Made by a program: the position numbers and the translations under genes. 64,000 nt of DNA, taken from the NCBI GenBank assembly GCA_030620095.1, contig JAUTXW010001311.1, positions 1,301,501 through 1,365,500 of the forward strand, in the 5' to 3' direction. The stretch's first letter is position 1. Every line of letters begins with the position of its first letter. The notes beneath the pieces were generated by a model. That model had not been told where the DNA came from. It saw only the letters and a list, made by a program, of their open reading frames with translations, and made no database searches. Positions 1-11,038 of the stretch are shown piece by piece. This stretch comes from Kuschelorhynchus macadamiae. Its lineage: Eukaryota > Arthropoda > Insecta > Coleoptera > Curculionidae.

Positions 1-37
1 GCTCTGTACCGAACACATTTATCACTAGTCGATTGTA

Positions 38-1705
38 CTATAGTCTTACCACTAGGAGCATCAAAAAAGTATTGTTTTCTTCAAAGGAACAAAACTTTGC
101 CTGTTCCCACTTCTCTTTGTTCCCTGTCAATGCACCTTGCACCGTCACTGGATCGACATCCAAGTGGGAACTATCCGAACAAATGTAGGACACGACATTT
201 TCGCACTTCTTTCCTTTCGGCGTTCTAGCTGGCAGTCTAAGTGTTTCAGGAAGCTGCTTTGAAAATTCTGGAATGAAGTCAGTGTCATCACTTTCGTGAA
301 CCTTACTAAACTGTTCCATTTCACTTAAGTTATCGCTGAGACACTCATCTGCAATCTCTGGATTTTTTCCATCTACAACTCCTACTCAGAAACTGGAACT
401 TGCATTACAATTACATCTCTGCTGGTGGTTACCACATTCATTTGCATATTGCAAACTCGATATCCATTTGTTGTTTCGCTGTAACCAACCAAGATGTGCT
501 TTTCAGTTTTCTTGCATTTGTGTGTAAATGGGAGTTTATATTGCTTACCTTCAGAACATACTACACAATTTTGCTTTTCTGCCTCTGCAGCACCTGAATA
601 CATGCAACAGGTAACCAACTTATTTTCATTCATTTGACTTAAATATCGACTGTTAATGTGACACCATCTTTTAAAGTAGCTGTTGCTACTAACACTCTCT
701 GCTGATCATATATTTTATAACAATCGGAGCCAAAATTAACAAAGTTACCATTCTCAATTAATTGGCTAACAGTAAATTTGTGGTCAACTCCGGAGCACAA
801 ACATTTTTCATGTTAATATCGTACTCCGTCTCCAGAATTGGAGTTTTACATTTCTCTAACATATTACTGGAATTTTATTTTGGTCTGCAACCATAATTGC
901 ACTAATTCCATAAATAGGTGATCGTTGCTCAATCCAGTGTTCATTTGCCGTCAAGTGAAAACTTTCACCAGAAAACTGTACTAAAGGCATTCGGGAATTT
1001 ATCTTGCGTGAAATTCGAAACACTCCCGGTGTTTGGGAATTTAATCTTAAAGTGTCCCATTTGCCCACATTTATAACACTTACTGTGTTTTAAGAGTTTT
1101 TGTGGTTTACGGTGTTGCTTGTTTTCCGTCACGCCAACTTATATAGGCAAACGCACCACCAGCGTTGTAATCCTTTCCGTCCATTTCTAACAGCTTTAAT
1201 TTATCGCATCTGTTGAAATAGATATTCCGGAGTGCTCAATCTCTACTATCATTGGCGAAAATTTCTCTAATAACAACGAGTCAATGTTAAACCTCTTAGT
1301 TTTTGATTGGTTTCTACTACTTGGTTAACATAGGCACCCACAGATTCACAGTTGCCTAGCCGTGCAGGAAATTAAACTGCGTATCAGGTCAGTTTTTCTG
1401 GTAATTCCAGAATCGCCAAATAACGATTTTAGTTTCTTCGATAATTCCATTGTAGTTAATGCTTCTTTAATATGTATGTACAATGAGGCATCCATCGTCA
1501 GAATAATTTTTGCTTTCGCTTTCGAGTTGTCTGCCGCCACAACTTCCGACATACACTTTGAAAGTCTTTCAAGAATTGAAAAAAAGTCAATGGCAAATGG
1601 CCTCTCCGAATAATTCTTGCGACCTTTCAACTTCGGAATATTAGCGATATAATTCACGGACATACTTGCACTATTCAAAAAAAATACTATCAACGCGTTT
1701 CGCAC
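38..1705 (-). pseudogene. Ty1/copia gag-pol remnant (5' part, internally deleted)
   Basis: Broken gag-pol reading frame of a copia-type LTR retrotransposon, reading right to left. In element order the pieces are a gag N-terminal part (1346-1705; start MSVNYIANIPKLKGR, then SKCMSEVVAAD), the protease-site neighbourhood (856-1068; HLTANEHWIE, MVADQNKIPVIC), the pre-integrase region (382-633; CVVCSEGKQYKLPF) running directly into a post-integrase segment (ILVGYSETTNGYRV, TTSRDVIVM), and the pre-RT linker (38-319; DVDPVTVQGAL, EKWEQA, SFEENN). Each aligns with the better preserved copia at 23.3-27.6 kb, so family and order are clear. The integrase catalytic core is deleted between CSEGKQ and ILVGY, and frames shift between blocks. 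RT and RNase H would lie beyond the window's left edge. A dead copy. Confidence 0.85.
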
Positions 1706-1715
1706 AATCGCAGGA

Positions 1716-1729
1716 CTGGGCCCATAACC
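1716..1729 (-). promoter_or_regulatory. copia primer-binding site (internal tRNA-iMet)
   Basis: On the minus strand these 14 bases read GGTTATGGGCCCAG, identical to the site next to the 5' LTR at 23,437-23,450. They are complementary to the anticodon stem-loop region of initiator tRNA-Met (CTGGGCCCATAACC), the half-tRNA priming known for Drosophila copia. It places the LTR boundary at 1729/1730. Confidence 0.8.
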
Positions 1730-1919
1730 TGATGAAATGAAACGCTTCGATTGAATTTTTAGTGCAGACTAACTTTATTTAGACGTAAAAAGAACAGAGT
1801 AAAAATAGTTTAAAGTGGTGTGATACACCCTTGGTTGGTCAGACCTTTTTCAAGCATTTGTTTCCTATAAATACAAATGGTCTACTTAGATGTGATTATA
1901 TTTTGAGCTTATTTTAACA
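1730..1919 (-). repeat. degraded copia 5' LTR
   Basis: The sequence upstream of the primer site (minus strand) resembles the 171-bp LTR at 23,266-23,436: shared blocks include TTAGTCTGYRC, an AATTC..CGAAGCG-like segment and TTTCATTT just before the primer site. The outer edge is placed near 1919 where a TATTTTAACA-like start is seen, but it is eroded and approximate. Confidence 0.5.
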
Positions 1920-3230
1920 AGAACACGGTCTGCCGGTGTCTTATTATACAATATACAATGGTAAGATACATATTTTTTCTTCCTGACAGAATGGTAAACG
2001 CATATGTTGTTTGGCCACTTTGGTAATATTCTGAATATTCCTTGAAAATTTCTTCCAAATTGGTCAAACCATCGCGGAGTAATCGGTGTACATACATTAA
2101 AAAAATACATAAGATCCAATTGACAACCTCCTCCCTGAAGTCGGTTAAAAAATAATCGAAAACAAATAATAGAATAAAAATTCTGATTCTGATAGTTTAG
2201 GTACATACTAAGACTATACTGACATATTTAGGGTACCTAGATTGATTTTTTTTAATTTGTGCTATGTGATTAGTAGGTAAATTTTGAATTAGAGAATATA
2301 TTTGAAAAAAATTGTATAACCGATAAAAATTAAGCTTTCAGTTAAACTTTTTGGGTCCTCTGTATTGCTTTTTTGGCAATTACCTAAAATAACTTTTAGA
2401 TTATCTAAGATCCAAGATATTTTTTTAGTATCTACGTAATTTTCCACAAATGCATATAAAAATAATTTAAATACTTTTTTGAAGTATCTTTTATGTTCTA
2501 GCGAACTATTTAAACAAAAATTGTTTTTTAACGGAAAGTTATTTTACGTGTCTTTAGTCGGTAGTAATCACCACTACTTTTACTAAGCACACAACAATAT
2601 ATAAACGGTTCCTTAGTCACGATAACCATTATTCGTGAGTCAATCTAAATAGAAGATATAACACGGATAAGGCAAAATTGCAAAATTATTGTTTGTTTCT
2701 CTGGTTGTTAGATCTGGCCCCGGTAATTGTATGCCTCGGGTAATAAATTAGTTGTAATTGTAACGTTTGTGGCTTTGTCGAGATTTGAATTGCCGTATCG
2801 GTATCAGACAGGCGATTTTAATCAAAGCACCCAAAATAATTATTATTATGAATAAATAGTTACATGTACGTACATTGCTTAACGGAGGTAATTTATTTCG
2901 TCAATATGAATAAGAAAATCACTAAAAAGCGTGGCGGCGCGCACGTGTAGAAAACAACAATAAAATCTGCAACTTGGCATCGCGCTGAGAAGCGTAAGCA
3001 AGCGACAATGAATATTATATACAGTATATAAAAAGAAAATACTATGTACAGGCAGATTGAATACGCCAATGAAAAACCTTATCTGGGTGTAAGTACGTCC
3101 TACCGCCGTGAAATAAAATACCATTTCGAGTCGAGAAGCGTTAATCCACTTTTAAATTTTTTCTCAGACAAACAAACCATAGTTTTAGTCCTCCAATTTT
3201 TTCGAACGGAATATTCATTAATGCTCATTT
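1920..3230. other. AT-rich stretch, no gene seen
   Basis: No coding segment, RNA gene or clear repeat boundary is supported here. Short ORFs are scattered and carry no recognisable motif. A GC-richer patch at 2925-3005 has no feature I can name. Confidence 0.6.
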
Positions 3231-3689
3231 CATACAGTGTAAGTCCAATAGCCATTCACCCAATATAGGGTTTGTGGGGTCTGTACAGAGTGATTCAAGA
3301 TTTATGGCCACATTTCGAAAATATCAGAGGTACATTTGACGTCCTGTATTTGTTTAATGCATTAGCACAAATAATTTTAGCATGGTAAAAACTTTCAAAT
3401 GTGGTCTTCTTTCAAATGCGGTATTTTTCTTTAGTATTTTTTGGTAACGGTATACAGGATAAATAAAAATCCTAGATGCAAATTTTCTCGATTAATTTAA
3501 ATGTTATTATATTATATTTTCAGAAACCCCGTTTTTGGCCATTCACCCAATATGGGGTTTCTGGAGTCTAAAGTTGTAGTTCAAGATTTATGGCTAGTTT
3601 TCGAAAATATTAGAGGTACATTTGACGTTAAGAGGCTACATATTTTAACGACTTGCGCAATAAAATGAGTTTTTTCAGTAGCGTTATAA

Positions 3690-3815
3690 TAAAAATTGTG
3701 TTTATTGACATTTCTAATTCTGTGGAATGTTGCTTCGTCAATAAATAACAGAAAAAAATCAGCATATCTTGGATCTCTTTAAATTTGTTGTTGTGCCCAG
3801 TGAGAAAAATCTATT
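3690..3815 (-). repeat. inverted copy of the transposase D1 region (pairs with 4330-4450)
   Basis: Read on the minus strand this segment repeats the coding sequence around the first catalytic Asp, including GACGAAGCAACATTCCACA and TGTGCCCAGTGA on either side, with scattered mismatches against 4330-4450. The two arms face each other and enclose the N-terminal coding region. Confidence 0.75.
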
Positions 3816-3965
3816 GAGCCTTATTTTTACAAATGAAATTAGACTGCCAAAAATACAAACTTGGATTGTTAAGTATCCCTGGTGCTTGTGTTTTGTATTA
3901 AAAACTAAGTACAGTTTCTATTGCAAGAAGCAAAAATGAATTTTAATAAATAAGAAGTTATCGAC

Positions 3966-4691
3966 ATGATTTATGTATTAGGAGCAAGTGAAAAGAATTA
4001 TTTGTGAGCGACAAGAATAGATTACAAAAAGTATCCCGGTAGAAGACAACCACACAGAAGCGCTTTTGAAAAGCTTATGCAACGGTTTGTTGAGACGGGA
4101 AATGTAGCATACACGAAAACTGATCGAGCCAAACTTGTTTTAAATGAGGAGAACGAGTTAGCGATAAACTTAAACTTTAAAGAACACCCACATATTGGCT
4201 CAAGAAGAATTGCAATGGAAACAAATGTAAGCAAAACCACTGATGTACGAATTCTAAAAAAAAACAAGTTTCACCCTTACCATATTTAACTTCTTCAAGA
4301 ATTATATGAGGATGATTATCACAGGCGACTAGATTTTTGGTCACTGGGCACAACAGCAAATTCAGACAGAGCCAAGATTTACTAACTTTGTATTATTTAC
4401 TGACGAAGCAACATTCCACAAAAATGGAAATGTCAGTAGACATAATTTTCATTACTACACTACAGCAAATCCTCACTATATTCGCATAACCAGTCAATAT
4501 AGGTGGTCTGTTAAAGTCTGGGATGGAATTGTTGGAAATTTTGCCATCGGTCCGCATTTTTTTGAAGAAAAGTACCTATATTTAATAATATTAATTTTAA
4601 TACATTAATAGATGTTAGCATATGTTTTGAAAATCGTTTAAATATTTGTGTCGAACAAAACGGTGGTTATTTTGAACATCTAATTAAATAG
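3966..4691 (+). pseudogene. mariner-type (DD41D-like) transposase remnant
   Basis: An ATG at 3966 opens MIYVLGASEKNYL and meets an in-frame TGA at 4005. The frame continues with the N-terminal helix-turn-helix block (FEKLMQRFVETGNVAY, GSRRIAMETNVSKTTDVRIL, FHPYHI) to a stop at about 4289. In another frame the first catalytic motif is preserved at about 4390-4420 (FTDEATFHKNGNVSRHN), followed by VWDGIVGNFAIGPHFFEEKY. The second and third catalytic residues are deleted, and only the C-terminal end (CVEQNGGYFEHLIK, stop at about 4689) remains. It is closest in this window to the transposase at 43.4-44.4 kb. Not functional. Confidence 0.75.
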
Positions 4692-4784
4692 TTTTTGCTG
4701 TTGTTTAAGATTTGTTACCTAGTATTGTGTTTTGATTGTTATTGTTTTTTTACATTCTAAATACTTTAGGATGGACAACTATCC

Positions 4785-4985
4785 TAACTAGTTTAAAACA
4801 GGTTTAGCTCGATCAGTTTTCGTGTATTCTTCATTTCACGGCTCATTAAACCGTTGCATAATCTGTCAAAGGCGCTTCTCGTGTTTGTCTTCTATAGGGA
4901 TACTTTTCGTGATATATTCTTATCGTTAACAAATAATTCCGTTCTAGCACATAAATCATATCGATCATTTTGTATCAACCAGCAT
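4785..4985 (-). repeat. inverted copy of the transposase N-terminal coding region (pairs with 3955-4150)
   Basis: On the minus strand this stretch reads almost the same as 3955-4150: ATGATTTATGTGCTAG, AAGTATCCC.ATAGAAGACAA, TTATGCAACGGTTT and CACGAAAACTGATCGAGC. It is an inverted duplicate of the start of the transposase gene placed in the opposite arm. It has its own indels and lacks the 4005 TGA context, so it is an older or independent copy. Confidence 0.8.
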
Positions 4986-5460
4986 TTTTTATTACTAGAT
5001 CATTGTAATACTACAAATTTTTGGATTAGGTGATAATTTTTATTTTTTTAAGATTTAAATTATTTCGACCTATTCATGCTGGTATGAATAAATTTTAAAA
5101 ATTTATGTTAAAAGAAGAACATTTTGCAATATTTTGCCGTAATACGTTAAGATGTATACCTCTGATATTTTCGAAAAGTGACCATAAATCTTGAGTGATT
5201 CTGTATAGACCACACAAATCCTATATTGCGTGAATGGCCAAAAATGAAGAAATCTGAAAATAAAACAATATACGGGGTGTTCCATTTAAAAAAAATATAA
5301 ATTTGTTTGTGGCAAACTTATGCCCAACCCTGTATAATCCAAAATATTTTTGAGTGGTAGCTCTCAGCGGTCCCTACAACTTTCGTATAATTTCTTTTTC
5401 TAATCCCCTTAATAACTGAGCTATTTGGCTTGAACGCACTGCTGGACCACTTTATATGTA

Positions 5461-5801
5461 CAGGGTGAATCAACGATAGCGCGGAGTAATATTTTGCCTT
5501 GAAGATGTTATTTGTCAATAATGTGCTTTCGCATCAATATAAGGTTGAAGATTCTCCACATTCTAAAAATATTTTGAATTATGCAGGGTGCGCTTGCAAA
5601 GTAGGGTGCAACACAGATATATTTTTTTTAAATGGATCACCCTTGTGTTCCGTCCTTTTTTGAAGAATGTGTAAATCTAAGACTTTTTTATTATATAGTT
5701 AAATTTAGCGTTTGCAAGCTCCTGTTTATTGTCAAAAGACAACCTAAATTTTGATCACAGACCCTATAAAATTAGTATCCGGGGTAAAGTAATTTAATAT
5801 A
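5461..5801 (+). repeat. left inverted arm of a composite MITE/mariner
   Basis: Starts CAGGGTGAATCAACGATAGCG directly after a TA (5459-5460) and is the inverted counterpart of 7106-7482. Shared blocks are GATAGCGCGGAGTAATATT, GATTCTCCACATT.TAAAAATATTTTG and TAGTATCCGG.GTAAAG. The outer about 185 bp, ending near CACCCTTG, look like a complete small MITE of the CAGGGTG type. Confidence 0.75.
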
Positions 5802-7105
5802 CAGGGTGGGTCTTCTAGAGTCCCCAAACCACAGAAATGTTTAATAAAAAATCTCACTTTTTTTAATCGAACAACTTGTATATTTTCCTGCCATTTTATA
5901 CCTTACTCAAAACTCTTCAAATTTTCTTAATATTGTCCTATACCTATCTCTAACAGTTTTTAAAATATCTTGATTTATCTAGTTTTTCATGTTCCTATTT
6001 TAAATAAATTGACAATAAAATGAAGTACCCATGAAAAATAAATGATAACAGTGTCACTTTCGGGATGACATTAGGAATCTGCTTTATTAGGTTTATTTTA
6101 AAGTGAAACGATTTTTTAATTTATTGTCAACTTGTTTATAACTAAAATTAATTTTGCGTGAAGTGGATTAATCGATATGATATATGTTTTCAGACAGGCA
6201 GATAAAGATTGTCTTATAGCCCAAAGGTTATACAATAGTCCATGGAGTTATCAAATTGTGAGAGAACGTTTTCATTCAACATTAAACCAAAACATTTTAA
6301 AAAGTATCATGTATTCATATGAAGCTACATTCACAAGTAATGGTGCTGTCAATAGGTACAATATGCCCTATTATGTAATAGAGAACCTTCATAGTGTACC
6401 CCAGTTCAACGTCCAAATCATTTGTCGGTTAATGTGTGGTGCATCAATCTCTACAATCGAATTATCGGTGCATAATTTTTTAATGAACCTGTAGATAAAC
6501 GTATTTATTTACAACAGCAGTTGCTAATACTATTGGAAGAAGCAAGAGAATATTTAGATCTGCATTATCCTTAAATATTGGTTGGGCGTGCTGGTTTTGT
6601 TGCATGGCCGCCTGGGTCTTGTGATCTTACCCCTTTAGATTTTTTTCTACGGGACTGCGGAAAAGAGAGAGTGTATGTCACAAAACCTTCGACAAGACAG
6701 GGTATGATCGATATAATTAAGGAGGTATGTCAAACAATAACACCAACCATGTTAACCAGTGTCCGAGAAAATATTGTTAAAAGTATTGAGCATGAAGGAC
6801 ATATTTTCGAATATTAAACTGATTTTTTTAGGTCAAAAAATTAATATTTTCCTGTGTTCTTTTAGTTTTAGTGTAAATGTAATATGTAGTGTTACTACTT
6901 TTTGTTTTATTATATTTATTAGTTTTCTACGGTCATAACAATAAGTTATTTAAAATGCAAGAGCATAATAGACTAGATTTCTCGAAAATTGTTAAAGAGA
7001 GGTATAGAACATTATTATTAAAATTTGAAGAGTTTTAGGTGAGATATAAAATGGTGAATTTTTTTAATAAAAAGTTTACTTTAGGCCTCTAGATAAAACA
7101 GCCTC
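5802..7105 (+). mobile_element. mariner-type transposon nested in the composite arms
   Basis: Begins CAGGGTGGGTCTTCTAGAG after TA (5800-5801). The right end is the diverged inverse (GGCCTCTAGATAAAACAGCC, about 7083-7102). Subterminal inverted blocks include AAACTCTTCAAATTTT at 5910-5925 matching 7022-7037 inverted. A broken transposase lies inside. It separates the two arms 5461-5801 and 7106-7482, so it inserted into, or near the centre of, an older inverted-repeat element. Confidence 0.65.
6177..6817 (+). pseudogene. DD41D-type transposase remnant
   Basis: The upstream piece (6177-6494) starts MIYVFRQADKDCLIAQ, related to the N terminus at 3966. It then jumps by deletion to the first catalytic block, reading YSYEATFTSNGAVNRYNMPYY where the family has FSDEATF; the catalytic Asp is Tyr. 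The downstream piece (6578-6817) holds WPPGSCDLTPLDFFLRDCGKE, with the third catalytic Asp of PLDFF, and a normal C-terminal tail ending near 6817. The second catalytic Asp region is missing. Inactive. Confidence 0.7.
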
Positions 7106-7482
7106 TAAATATAAATTTTAAATATTTCATAGTAATTATATTTATTTGTCTTTTGCTTTACTCCGGATACTAATTTTATAGCCCCTGGGATCAAAATTTA
7201 AGTAGTATTTTGATGATAATTTTAATTCGAATTATCTCTAAAATTTTCGATTACTAAACATATAATTCAGAAGTCTTTACACGTAAAATTAAAAAATGAA
7301 CTTAAATACAGGGTGATTCGTTTAAAAAAATGTATCTTTGTGTCTTCCTACTTTGTATAATCCAAAATATTTTTAAAATGTGGAGAATCCTCAGTATCAT
7401 ATCATGATACAAAAGCACGTTATTGACAAATATCTTCAAGACAAATTACAATATTACTCCGCGCTATCATCGACTCACCCTG
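7106..7482 (-). repeat. right inverted arm of the composite MITE/mariner
   Basis: Inverse of 5461-5801; it ends CGACTCACCCTG before TA (7483-7484). Its outer part, 7311-7482, itself begins TA-CAGGGTGATTCG and ends CGACTCACCCTG, so it reads as a complete 172-bp MITE with its own short inverted ends. Confidence 0.75.
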
Positions 7483-7639
7483 TACAGGTTGCCCCATGTA
7501 ACATGACGTACTACCTTACCTCAAAAATTATATGGCGTATCAAAAAAAGTTAAATACAAATAATTCATGATTTAATTTATATGTTTATATTATCTTATTT
7601 TCATGTACACAGCTCGTCCCTAATATTAAAGAAATAATG

Positions 7640-8150
7640 CGCCAAGATTCTAATTTGTTTCATGCTATGGTTTGGATAGATGAATCAACATTGCGGGAAT
7701 GGTTGATGAATATTCTTTTTCTGTCGGAGAGATTGCTTTTCGAGCTAGTAACTAAATCAATATTTGATGTGGAATATTACATAATTAAATTCTGGGACCA
7801 TTAAATCTTTTTTGGGGAGCAAACGGACAACCTTATAAGACAGGAAATCAACGGGCGTCTCTCCAATCCTCATATTATACATGAGGTTAGCAATTTCTTA
7901 AACGTCAGTAAAACGAATGTATCAATGGACATGGAACGTTACATTGGCCAGCAACTGGCCCGGACCTTACAGCTTTAGACACATTCCAACACACACTATT
8001 GAAAAATATCGTATGGAGAGATCAGAATGAAAATATTGAAGAAATTCAAAGAGAAGTAAGAAATGAAATAATAAATATGAACGCAAATAATGCTAAATGC
8101 TTCAGGCAGGGAATAGTGTATGTTCGTTTCCTAATTCAATTGTTACTGGT
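7640..8150 (+). pseudogene. highly decayed mariner-type transposase
   Basis: Traces only: about 7670 reads MVWIDEST, resembling the first catalytic block (FSDEAT), and about 7930-8140 reads GTLHWPATGPDLTALDTF followed by an amphipathic tail (ENIEEIQREVRNEIINMN), matching the WPARSPDLTPLDFF block and C terminus of the family. Many stops and deletions intervene. No terminal repeats could be assigned. Confidence 0.5.
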
Positions 8151-8479
8151 TGTGTTTACTTGTTTTTGCTACTAAATATCACTAACTACGTAATAAAACT
8201 TATATTTTATTGTTTAACAATAACTTATTTTGCATAAAAATAAAATTATATATTCATAGTGACTGGAGTATTATTGTCAATCTTGACATTACCTTTAATT
8301 ATTATAATAACACCTTAAATTGTGTCGCTTAGGAGCAGCTGGCCCAACTGAAATTATCTAAGAATGCCAAGTTGCCCGACTGACCTTCCTTTATTATATA
8401 CAAGATGGCGCTCGCGTTACCCTCAGGACGGGAAACTAGTTTTGCAAAACCCGTAGCAGAAAAGTGGCCTAACTGACAG

Positions 8480-9450
8480 TTGTGCGGGTCTGGTTTTTAA
8501 CAGTCAGTCAGTGTCTGTTTTGTTGAGTCTGAACGGTATTATCAAATCTATATTGTTATAATTTTGCATAGTTGTTTATTTATTAGTATCAGGTGAGTTA
8601 AAAATATTAAATTCACGTATTGCAAGCATCTCATAAACTACAAATAATAATAAAAAACATAACCTAAAAATAAAACAAAGTATTTACTTGAATAAACAAT
8701 ATTAATATCTTATAACCAATCTTTTTCACGATTATTAGGTTGTAAGATAACTTTTTTATACTATATGGTTTAAAAGTATTGATCATGGTTCTGAAGTTTT
8801 TCATTTGTTCCAGTTCAGAAAAAATGTCGAACACTTGCAGTAACGCCGAACCAGATTAATTTGATGCAGATTCTGGTTCAGATTTTCAACCACCATCATA
8901 TGACTTGTTCGAAAGTGATTTAAGGATCGACTGTGAGTGCAGCTGCTCACACCGCTGTGGGTGAAAAAAAAGAGGTAAAAAACGGAAGTTAAATCGCAAA
9001 AACTGGAAAAATCAGAACAGCAAATTTACAAGAAATGCTGGAAAATCTTATGTTAACCACGGTGGTAACGTAGTTTCGCAAAAAAAATATTTTGATGGAG
9101 AATGTAAATGTTGAGATAATGTTAATATATGCAAACTCTTTTTTAAATGCCCTAATTATTAAAACAAAAGGTGGTGAACAAACTACACCGCCTATAGATA
9201 GAAAAGGCAAACATCCTACAAAAACAGAACTAGCCAGGTGAATACTGAAAATGTAAAAAACTTAATCAATAAATTTGCAAGGTATGTCCCACTACAGCAG
9301 GGTTAAAAATCCAAACCGGGAATATCCCTCGCCATTAGCAAATTATACGATTTGTATTTGCAAAGTGCGGAGTTTGATCAGAAAGTTTCGAGATTTGTAT
9401 TTTCAAAAAATTTTAATAAAGAGTCTGATCTAATCTTCATTCCCAGTATC
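8480..9450 (+). pseudogene. broken copy of a multicopy insect protein family, possible 5'UTR intron
   Basis: An ATG at 8824 opens MSNTCSNAEPD, then stops; with frameshifts the reading continues through an acidic stretch (DADSGSDFQPPSYDLFESD), a basic stretch (KKRGKKRKLNRKNWKNQN), RNAGKSYVNHGGNVV and, near 9190-9440, PPIDRKGKHPTKTEL and ISLAISKLYDLYLQSAEF. I recall this order of motifs from an uncharacterised protein family repeated many times in insect genomes; its function is not known to me. A GTGAGT at 8593-8598 and TTTCATTTGTTCCAG ending at 8813 would bound a 221-bp intron just upstream of the ATG. Several stops make it a pseudogene. Confidence 0.45.
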
Positions 9451-9799
9451 CTGCATTTTATCTCATGAAAACATTGCCGACGCCTAATATTTCTACAGGG
9501 GTCGCCTACTATAAGAGGCAGATGTGTACGTGTTGTCTAGGGATTCACAACCTATGAATGGCCTCACGCGGACCACAAGAAATAGGTTCATGTATCATGC
9601 ACTACGTCAAAAATTAAGTGCGAACACCCAATTTAACTATGTACAGCGGCCAGTGCGCTGTCCAAAATAGAACCATAAAAATAGCTGCAATTTGTACATA
9701 CATGACTTATTTTAATTCTTCTAGTCCACAAGTTATCCATCACAAATTTCTTGTTTCAGGCCATTCATACTTGCCATGCTATCAAGATTTTGGCATTAT

Positions 9800-10440
9800 T
9801 TAACATTATTAACATTAGATCGCTTAATACAGGGTTTGATCAATTTGTTAATTATGTTAATGATCACAAATTTGATGGTATTTCCGAGACTTGGCTAACT
9901 CCGGATTACGATTCTAGTTTTTTTAATATAGCTGGTTACCAAGTTATGCGGGAAAGATAGAGTGGGTAGGGGGGGAGGAGTTGGTATATATATTAAAAAA
10001 CATATCAAATATCAATTAATAGAACTCGGCATAGCATCGGAAAGTTGTGAAAATATTATTATAAAATGTAAAATTAACGAAAAAAAACATACTATTTACA
10101 ACTATTTATCGCCCACCCTCTTCAAACATGGAAAACTTTTTTGAATTTTTTGAAAACGTTTTGAGTACGTCAGTTCCATTTTATGATTACGTCATATTTG
10201 TGGGTGATTTTAATATCGACTTATCAAATAATACCTCTGCATATAGCACTAAACTTAATAGGCTGTTAGATGTGTTTAATCTCCAGCAAACGGTCACGGA
10301 TCCCACGCATAAATTTAACCTCAAACACTTCTAGTCTAATAGATCTTATACTAACCAATAATAACCTTTCTTGTAAAAAAAGCTTATCTCTATCTATTTA
10401 AGAGACAATTTCTGATCACTGCTTAGTTATTTCAGTTTTT
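9800..10440 (+). pseudogene. LINE AP endonuclease domain remnant
   Basis: Apurinic-type endonuclease that would nick the target for reverse transcription. Visible motifs in order: NIRSLNTGFDQF, FDGISETWLT (metal-binding Glu), RGGGVGIYIKK, FVGDFNIDLSNN (catalytic GDFN) and the QQTVTDPTH block. Stops at 9958 and near 10,142 and frame changes near 10,125 break it. Downstream to 11,000 are noncoding-looking remnants of the endonuclease-RT linker. Confidence 0.7.
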
Positions 10441-11038
10441 AGTTTAAGTGTCGAAAAGTGTGCGTCTAAATATATAGATTACAGAGATTATAATAACATA
10501 ATATATTAGGAATTCGAGCGCGATGCAGCACAATTGCAGTGGAATTCTATTTACTATGCACAAAACATAAATGATAAATTAAAATGGTTTAATACAAATA
10601 TAAAAGAAAAAAAATTGGGAAGAAAACCTTTATACCTTGGATCACAGACAACATAAAATATTAATAAAATTAAGGGATATAAAAGTAATGCACATCTAAG
10701 GTATTACAGGGAACTACGTAATTACACAAAACACGTTATTGCCAGGGAAAAAATTGCATATTTCAACCTAATGTCTACCCGAACAGGAAAGGAGTTTTGA
10801 AATCAAGCTAAAAAAATAAATTTAACATATAATTTGGAAGCATCCATACCCCCCGATCTTGCAGATGCGACATCAATTAATAATTATTATACTAATTGTC
10901 CAGATGGCCCTGATACAACTTCCAATGATACGTTACCATTTTATTAACAAAATAGACATCCCAATATGAATACTGAATTAAACTTTGAACTTACTGATAA
11001 ATTATCCTTAAATAAAATATTAAATCTTATAAAGTCAA

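Larger units (their letters stand above)
3241..5240 (+). mobile_element. Tc1/mariner-type transposon, rearranged, with inverted arms
   Basis: Left-end sequence beginning CCATTCACCCAATAT and running through TTTCGAAAATATYAGAGGTAC occurs twice in direct orientation (about 3251-3350 and 3539-3628). The same sequence occurs inverted at about 5150-5240 and closes the right side. Between them lies a mariner-type transposase remnant. The element also holds two sets of internal inverted duplications of its own coding sequence (listed separately). The duplicated left end suggests either nested insertion of a sibling copy or a local rearrangement. The exact termini and TA target duplication are not resolved. 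Confidence 0.65.

Noticed and set aside
1346..1613. Plus-strand 83-codon ORF at 1362-1613
   Set aside because: Antisense shadow of the copia gag remnant.
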